Positions 59,840 through 64,000 of a stretch of DNA of 64,000 nt are shown one piece after another. Position 1 is the stretch's first letter. Each line of letters opens with the position of its first letter. The stretch is from Flavobacteriales bacterium (GTDB lineage: Bacteria > Bacteroidota > Bacteroidia > Flavobacteriales > Weeksellaceae): positions 1 through 64,000 of the forward strand of contig JACJZS010000005.1 in the NCBI GenBank assembly GCA_020635515.1, in the 5' to 3' direction. The translations under genes were made by a program, and so were the position numbers. The notes beneath the pieces are model-generated. The model worked only from the letters and a program-made list of their open reading frames with translations. It was not told the DNA's origin and made no database searches.

Positions 59840-60424
59840 ATGTATAAAGTATTTTTTAATGAAGGTCAAATTATTATTTCAGATAAAGAAATAAAAAACG
59901 CAGAAAATATTTATTACAACTCCGACTCAATACTCGATTTATTGTTGATTTTGATTGATGGAATTAATCCCGAAACGAAAATCAATCTCTACTCTGAAAA
60001 TGTAGAGTTGTTGTGGGAAAAATTCTGCTCCAAATTTAACATCATTTATGCAGCAGGTGGAGTTGTTAAGAATAAGGACAATCAGATTTTATTTATTCAT
60101 AGATTAGGGAAGTGGGATTTACCAAAAGGTAAAGTAGAAAAAGGAGAGGAATACGAGTCTGCAGGAATTAGAGAAGTAGAAGAAGAATGTGGAATTACCA
60201 ATGTAGAGATTTTAAATTTTAGAAAAAATACCTATCATCTATACTTTCAGAACAATGTTTACAACCTTAAAATAACGTATTGGTACGATATGATTTACGA
60301 TGGAAATGAGAAATTAATTCCTCAAATCGAAGAAAACATAGATAAAGTAGAGTGGAAAGATGAAACTGAATCTCAAAAAGCGATTAATCAATCCTATTCA
60401 AATATAAAAGAACTGTTTGCCTAA
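59840..60424 (+). CDS. NUDIX hydrolase
   Basis: 194 aa. An N-terminal domain of about 65 residues, then GGVVKNKDNQILFIHRLGKWDLPKGKVEKGE and the Nudix box GKVEKGEEYESAGIREVEEECGI (Gx5Ex7REVxEExG), complete with the metal Glu residues. It cleaves nucleoside diphosphates linked to another group. The substrate cannot be told. 12 bases before the M20 gene, which starts at 60437. Confidence 0.9.
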   Translation: MYKVFFNEGQIIISDKEIKNAENIYYNSDSILDLLLILIDGINPETKINLYSENVELLWEKFCSKFNIIYAAGGVVKNKDNQILFIHRLGKWDLPKGKVEKGEEYESAGIREVEEECGITNVEILNFRKNTYHLYFQNNVYNLKITYWYDMIYDGNEKLIPQIEENIDKVEWKDETESQKAINQSYSNIKELFA

Positions 60425-60436
60425 AAAACATTAATT

Positions 60437-61498
60437 ATGTCAACTAACAACATTCACAAAAGAGCTATAGATTTATTAATTGAACTCATCAAAGTTCCTT
60501 CTTATTCGCGTCAAGAAGATAAAACAGCAGATATTATAGAGCGTTTTCTTAATGCTGAATCAATACCACACAGAAGGATTAAAAATAATTTCTATGCGAG
60601 AAATAAACATTATCAAGAAGGGAAAAAGAATGTGCTACTCAATTCTCATCACGATACCGTAAAAGCAGGAACAAGCTGGACATACGACCCTTTCGGAGCT
60701 ACCATAGAAGGAGAAAAATTAATAGGTTTAGGTAGTAATGATGCAGGTGCGTCTTTGGTATCGTTAATTTCAGTTTTTGTGGAATTGTATAACAAGGAGT
60801 TACCTTATAATTTAATTCTAGGAGTTGTTGCCGAAGAAGAGGTTTCAGGACAAAATGGTTGCAGACTTTTACTTTCCGAAATCGAAAAAATAGATTTAGG
60901 GATTGTAGGAGAACCAACAAAAATGGAGATGGCAATAGCCGAGAAAGGTCTTATTGTTTTAGATTGTATTGCAAAGGGAAAAACAGGACATTCTGCTAGA
61001 AACGAAGGTATAAATGCATTGTACATAGCGTTAGAAGATATTGCTTGGTTTAGAAGTAATCCTCTAAAAGATGTTTCAGATATTTTAGGTCCATGTAAAA
61101 TGACGGTTACGCAAATTAAAGCAGGAAAGCAACACAACATGATTCCCGATGAATGTCATTTTGTGGTAGATGTACGTACCAATGAATTATACAAAAATTT
61201 AGAAGTAATAGAGCTAGTAAAACAAAATATTAAATCAGAAATCACTCCACGATCGTATCATCTAAACTCTTCTAGAGTTGATGTTAATCATCCAATCGTG
61301 AGAAGAGGGAAAGAGTTAGGTCTACCAGCGTACGGTTCGCCAACATTGTCAGATCAATCGGTTATGGATTTTGAAACACTTAAAATAGGTCCTGGAGATT
61401 CTGCTCGTTCACATACGCCAGACGAATACATTCTATTTAGTGAAATCGAGAAAGGAATCGATATTTATTTAGAATTACTAAAGTTTACTTTTGATTGA
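60437..61498 (+). CDS. M20 family metallo-hydrolase (acyl-amino-acid deacetylase type)
   Basis: 353 aa. LLNSHHDTVKAG (His-Asp of the dinuclear zinc site), LGSNDAGASLVSLI (bridging Asp), GVVAEEEVSGQNGC (Glu-Glu), IVGEPTKMEMAIAEKG, then the dimerisation domain GKTGHSARNEGINALY, and PGDSARSHTPDEYIL (last His). It resembles the N-acetylcitrulline/acetylornithine deacetylase branch of Bacteroidota arginine synthesis. No other arg genes are near, so the substrate remains open. Overlaps the convergent FMN reductase gene by 21 bases. Confidence 0.85.
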   Translation: MSTNNIHKRAIDLLIELIKVPSYSRQEDKTADIIERFLNAESIPHRRIKNNFYARNKHYQEGKKNVLLNSHHDTVKAGTSWTYDPFGATIEGEKLIGLGSNDAGASLVSLISVFVELYNKELPYNLILGVVAEEEVSGQNGCRLLLSEIEKIDLGIVGEPTKMEMAIAEKGLIVLDCIAKGKTGHSARNEGINALYIALEDIAWFRSNPLKDVSDILGPCKMTVTQIKAGKQHNMIPDECHFVVDVRTNELYKNLEVIELVKQNIKSEITPRSYHLNSSRVDVNHPIVRRGKELGLPAYGSPTLSDQSVMDFETLKIGPGDSARSHTPDEYILFSEIEKGIDIYLELLKFTFD

Positions 61499-62011
61499 TT
61501 CAATAGTTTCAACAAGTTGTTGGTTTAATTCTAAGTTAATTATCTTTCCATCTTTAAAATTCTCTCCAAAGTTTGGTAAAGAAAAAGTGCCAACGATTTC
61601 TCCTCCATTATAGGGAAAACGATTTTTTGCTATTTCTAACACAGAACCGCCACCTCTTGCTCCAGGAGAAGTTGCTAAAAGAAAAATTTTCTTATCATTA
61701 AATACCTTTCTATTGGGAATTCTAGATATCCAATCAAATACATTCTTAAAAGCAACAGAATATGCTCCATTATGTTCTGCAAGAGAAATTACAAGTAAAT
61801 CCGAATTGTCAATTAGCTCGGCAAAAGCAAAAGCACTTTTAGGAATTCCATCATTGATTTCGGTATCTACACCATAAATAGGTAACGGATAATCGTTTAA
61901 ATCAATAAGATTTACAAGTGCATCATCAAACAAACTAGATGCGTATTCTGCAAGTTGTTTATTGATGGAGTTTTTACTATTAGAACCACCGAAAGCAAGG
62001 ATTTTAATCAT
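61478..62011 (-). CDS. NADPH-dependent FMN reductase-like flavoprotein
   Basis: 177 aa flavodoxin-fold enzyme: IKILAFGGSNSKNSINKQLAEYA (phosphate loop), LVISLAEHNGAYSVAFKNVFDW, and FLLATSPGARGGGSVLE. I start at MIKILAFGGS (62011). The 3' ends of this gene and the M20 gene overlap on opposite strands. Confidence 0.9.
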   Translation of the reverse strand: MIKILAFGGSNSKNSINKQLAEYASSLFDDALVNLIDLNDYPLPIYGVDTEINDGIPKSAFAFAELIDNSDLLVISLAEHNGAYSVAFKNVFDWISRIPNRKVFNDKKIFLLATSPGARGGGSVLEIAKNRFPYNGGEIVGTFSLPNFGENFKDGKIINLELNQQLVETIESIKSKL

Positions 62012-62043
62012 ATTTTCTATTTTAATCAAAGTGCGAATATAAT

Positions 62044-62181
62044 TCAATTAACACTAATCACAAACCGTGAAATGTTTTTTGAATCAATACTTTTAATTGA
62101 TTTAGAAAAATCTAAAATCTTTTTAATTGTAGAAGCTTTAGGTAATTTTTTTTCTGATAAAGTAGGATAGAGTTGTTTCAT
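62044..62181 (-). CDS. Small conserved-looking ORF of 45 residues
   Basis: ATG at 62181, stop at 62044. It reads MKQLYPTLSEKKLPKAST, then IKKILDFSKSIKSIDSKN and a short beta end. Helical, Lys-rich, with wobble-position variation and codon use that look coding. I recall a similar short protein near flavobacterial metabolic genes, but cannot check it. The 330-base gap before ppc otherwise contains only AT-rich DNA. Confidence 0.45.
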   Translation of the reverse strand: MKQLYPTLSEKKLPKASTIKKILDFSKSIKSIDSKNISRFVISVN

Positions 62182-62343
62182 ATTTCTTTTTGTTATTATT
62201 TATAGTTACTAAAACTCAATTTTTACATATTTATTGTGTAAATATTTCATAAATATTTATTTAACGTGAAATAAGAAAATCTGATTTTACCATACGCGTT
62301 GATTGATTTTTTTTTAGTTACTTTGCAACAAATTCGAGCAAAA

Positions 62344-64000
62344 ATGCATAAATCAAAAAAACTACAATTATTCCACCAAGAAGTACATCAAAAATATTTA
62401 GTTTATAATACCTTATTCTCAAGACTTCCATACGATAAAATGCATAATATTGGCACCTTGATGCCTTTTTTGTATGACTATTCAAAGTCCTCATTCGAAG
62501 AAAATAAAAACCCAATAGATATTGTAAAAGAATTTTTTGAAAAGTATACTACCATTACCGACAAAAAGGAACAAATAGATTTACTTTTTAAGTTCATAAA
62601 ATACATAGAAAGACAAGTAGTTTTGTTTGATAGTATAGAAGATGCAAGTTTTGAAAAGTTGTTTCCTAAAAAAGGAAAAGGAACTTTACAATATTTAGTT
62701 GATTTAGCATCTCAGACAGGTAAAACAGAAGAACTAAAAGATAAGATTAGACATTTTAAAACTAAACTTGTATTTACAGCACACCCAACGCAGTTTTATC
62801 CTAATACAGTATTGAGAATTCTTCACTTTTTAGAAGAAAAATCAAAAGAAAATGATATTGCAGGAATCGATGAACTTTTACAACAATTAGGAAAAACACC
62901 TTTTATAAATAGAGTAAAACCAACTCCTGTAGAAGAAGCACAAAGTATTCTTTATTTTTTACGTCATGTATTTTATACCGTTGTAAATGAAGTTCATACT
63001 AAAATATATTCGGAAATTTTGCCAGATGATGAATTTAAACCTGTATTAGAACTTGGTTTTTGGCCAGGAGGAGATAGAGATGGAAATCCTTTTGTTACTT
63101 GTGACGTTACAACAAAAGTAGCTCAAGAACTTCGTTCTGCAATACTAAAATGCTACTATAATCACATAAAAGAAGTTAGGAGAAAACTTACTTTTGATAC
63201 GGTACACGAGATGCTTCAAGAGTTGCAGTCAAAAGTATACAACAATATGTTTGCTCTAGAAAACGATTTAACAACTCATAGTCTTCTTCAGAAATTATAT
63301 GATGTAAGGAAGGTATTGGTAGAGAGACATAATTCTATATTTATTGAAAAGTTAGACTCTCTAATTCAGTCTGTGAAAACATTTGGTTTGTATTTCGCTA
63401 GTTTAGATATACGTCAAGATAGTAGCATTCACGAAAAAATAATGCAACAAATCAATCAAAAGAACAATATCTCAGAAAAACCATATAGCGAGTGGAATGA
63501 CGATGAAAAATTAGATTTTTTACTTAATTATGACTATTCGTTCAGTGAAGATGATTTTGAAGATGAGTTAACTATAGATACATTCAAAACAGTTCAGTTA
63601 ATCAGAGAACTTCAGCAAAAAAATGGAGAAAGAAGTTGTCATAGATACATAATAAGTAATTCGACTTCTCAGTTTTCTGTATTGGAAGTATATGCATTGT
63701 TTAGGTTTGCAGGATACGAACCAGGCGATATAAAAGTAAATATAGTTCCATTATTCGAGACAGTACAAGGTCTTTCTAATTCAAAAGAAGCTATGAAAGC
63801 TCTTTATGAATTAGAACCATATAAAAAACATTTAAAACGTCGTCATAATTTCCAAGATATAATGCTAGGATTCTCTGACGGAACAAAGGACGGAGGTTAC
63901 CTAAAAGCAAACTGGGGAATATACGAAACCAAAGAAATTTTATCTAATGTTTCTAAAGAATACGGAATCAAAGTGGTGTTCTTTGATGGTAGAGGTGGTC
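62344..64000 (+). CDS. ppc: Phosphoenolpyruvate carboxylase (3' end cut by the window)
   Basis: 552 codons are present of a family of about 850-920. It carboxylates phosphoenolpyruvate to oxaloacetate, an anaplerotic step. Visible: LVFTAHPTQFYPNTVL (the TAHPT motif with the catalytic His), LELGFWPGGDRDGNPFVT, SLDIRQDSS, YIISNSTSQFSVLEVYALF, FETVQGLSNSKEAM, MLGFSDGTKDGGYLKANWG, and the start of VVFFDGRGG at the window edge. ATG 62344 fits the N-terminus; this Bacteroidota type is shorter at the N-terminus than E. coli Ppc. Confidence 0.96.
   Translation, partial: MHKSKKLQLFHQEVHQKYLVYNTLFSRLPYDKMHNIGTLMPFLYDYSKSSFEENKNPIDIVKEFFEKYTTITDKKEQIDLLFKFIKYIERQVVLFDSIEDASFEKLFPKKGKGTLQYLVDLASQTGKTEELKDKIRHFKTKLVFTAHPTQFYPNTVLRILHFLEEKSKENDIAGIDELLQQLGKTPFINRVKPTPVEEAQSILYFLRHVFYTVVNEVHTKIYSEILPDDEFKPVLELGFWPGGDRDGNPFVTCDVTTKVAQELRSAILKCYYNHIKEVRRKLTFDTVHEMLQELQSKVYNNMFALENDLTTHSLLQKLYDVRKVLVERHNSIFIEKLDSLIQSVKTFGLYFASLDIRQDSSIHEKIMQQINQKNNISEKPYSEWNDDEKLDFLLNYDYSFSEDDFEDELTIDTFKTVQLIRELQQKNGERSCHRYIISNSTSQFSVLEVYALFRFAGYEPGDIKVNIVPLFETVQGLSNSKEAMKALYELEPYKKHLKRRHNFQDIMLGFSDGTKDGGYLKANWGIYETKEILSNVSKEYGIKVVFFDGRGG

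Noticed and set aside
62318..62515. Minus-strand ORF overlapping the start of ppc
   Set aside because: Antisense to the N-terminus of a clear phosphoenolpyruvate carboxylase.

Overview
The window is a contiguous piece of an AT-rich chromosome from a marine or aquatic-type member of the Flavobacteriaceae (Bacteroidota). The support is: Bacteroidota -7 boxes (TAnnTTTG) upstream of many genes instead of -10 boxes and strong Shine-Dalgarno sites; type IX secretion sorting domains (an M43 protease and a 1685-residue type B cargo protein); the short eukaryote/archaeal-type ProS; an ExbB-ExbD-ExbD cluster; an OmpP1/FadL porin; RHS tips of Bacteroidota type. The species cannot be named from sequence alone.

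Layout. 1-5.8 kb: partial recQ (-) divergent from kdsD, then a translation operon rplM-rpsI-[structured leader]-rpsB-tsf. 5.9-8.8 kb: a sulfur operon (rhodanese, MBL-fold/rhodanese fusion, TauE/SafE permease, Cys-rich ArsR repressor) with a near-perfect palindrome in its promoter. 8.9-17.9 kb: an FAD oxidoreductase, proS, two surface proteins, aroQ, lipoproteins, an alkyltransferase-like protein with Ala in place of the active-site Cys, and a choice-of-anchor I protein. 18-20.6 kb: tRNA-Ser(GGA) and the exbB/exbD energy-transduction cluster. 20.8-30.5 kb: two glycosyltransferases, dapD, pyrH-frr, a pabB/pabC pair, a secreted M43 protease, nadA and an M1 peptidase.

30.5-41.2 kb is an accessory island between the M1 peptidase gene and an alpha-amylase gene. 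It holds an IS110-family transposase; two RHS C-terminal tip fragments in direct orientation, each carrying a different toxin-like domain and each followed by its own small lipoprotein (putative immunity); a pair of tyrosine recombinases, of which one keeps all catalytic residues and its partner has lost nearly all of them; a toprim/helicase protein whose gene is peppered with in-frame palindromes; an XRE regulator; toxin-antitoxin-like small genes; and a family of repeats whose 7-bp hairpin stem changes in a compensatory way between copies. Terminator, repeat and small gene alternate as in a cassette array. Large two-stem hairpins lie right behind the recombinase genes. This looks like a recombinase-driven capture or shuffling site for small defensive and toxic genes. 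It is the part of the window most likely to hold an undescribed system; its function is inference.

41.2-64 kb returns to core genome: periplasmic alpha-amylase, SpoU methyltransferase, guanine deaminase, a plug-domain lipoprotein, menB, hemL, a short-chain dehydrogenase, DUF493, lysA, clpS, priA, a ZIP metal transporter with a metal-repressor-like operator, the giant T9SS cargo, a bestrophin-type channel, an SRPBCC protein, a NUDIX hydrolase, an M20 deacetylase, an FMN reductase, a 45-codon small ORF, and the first two thirds of ppc, cut by the window end.
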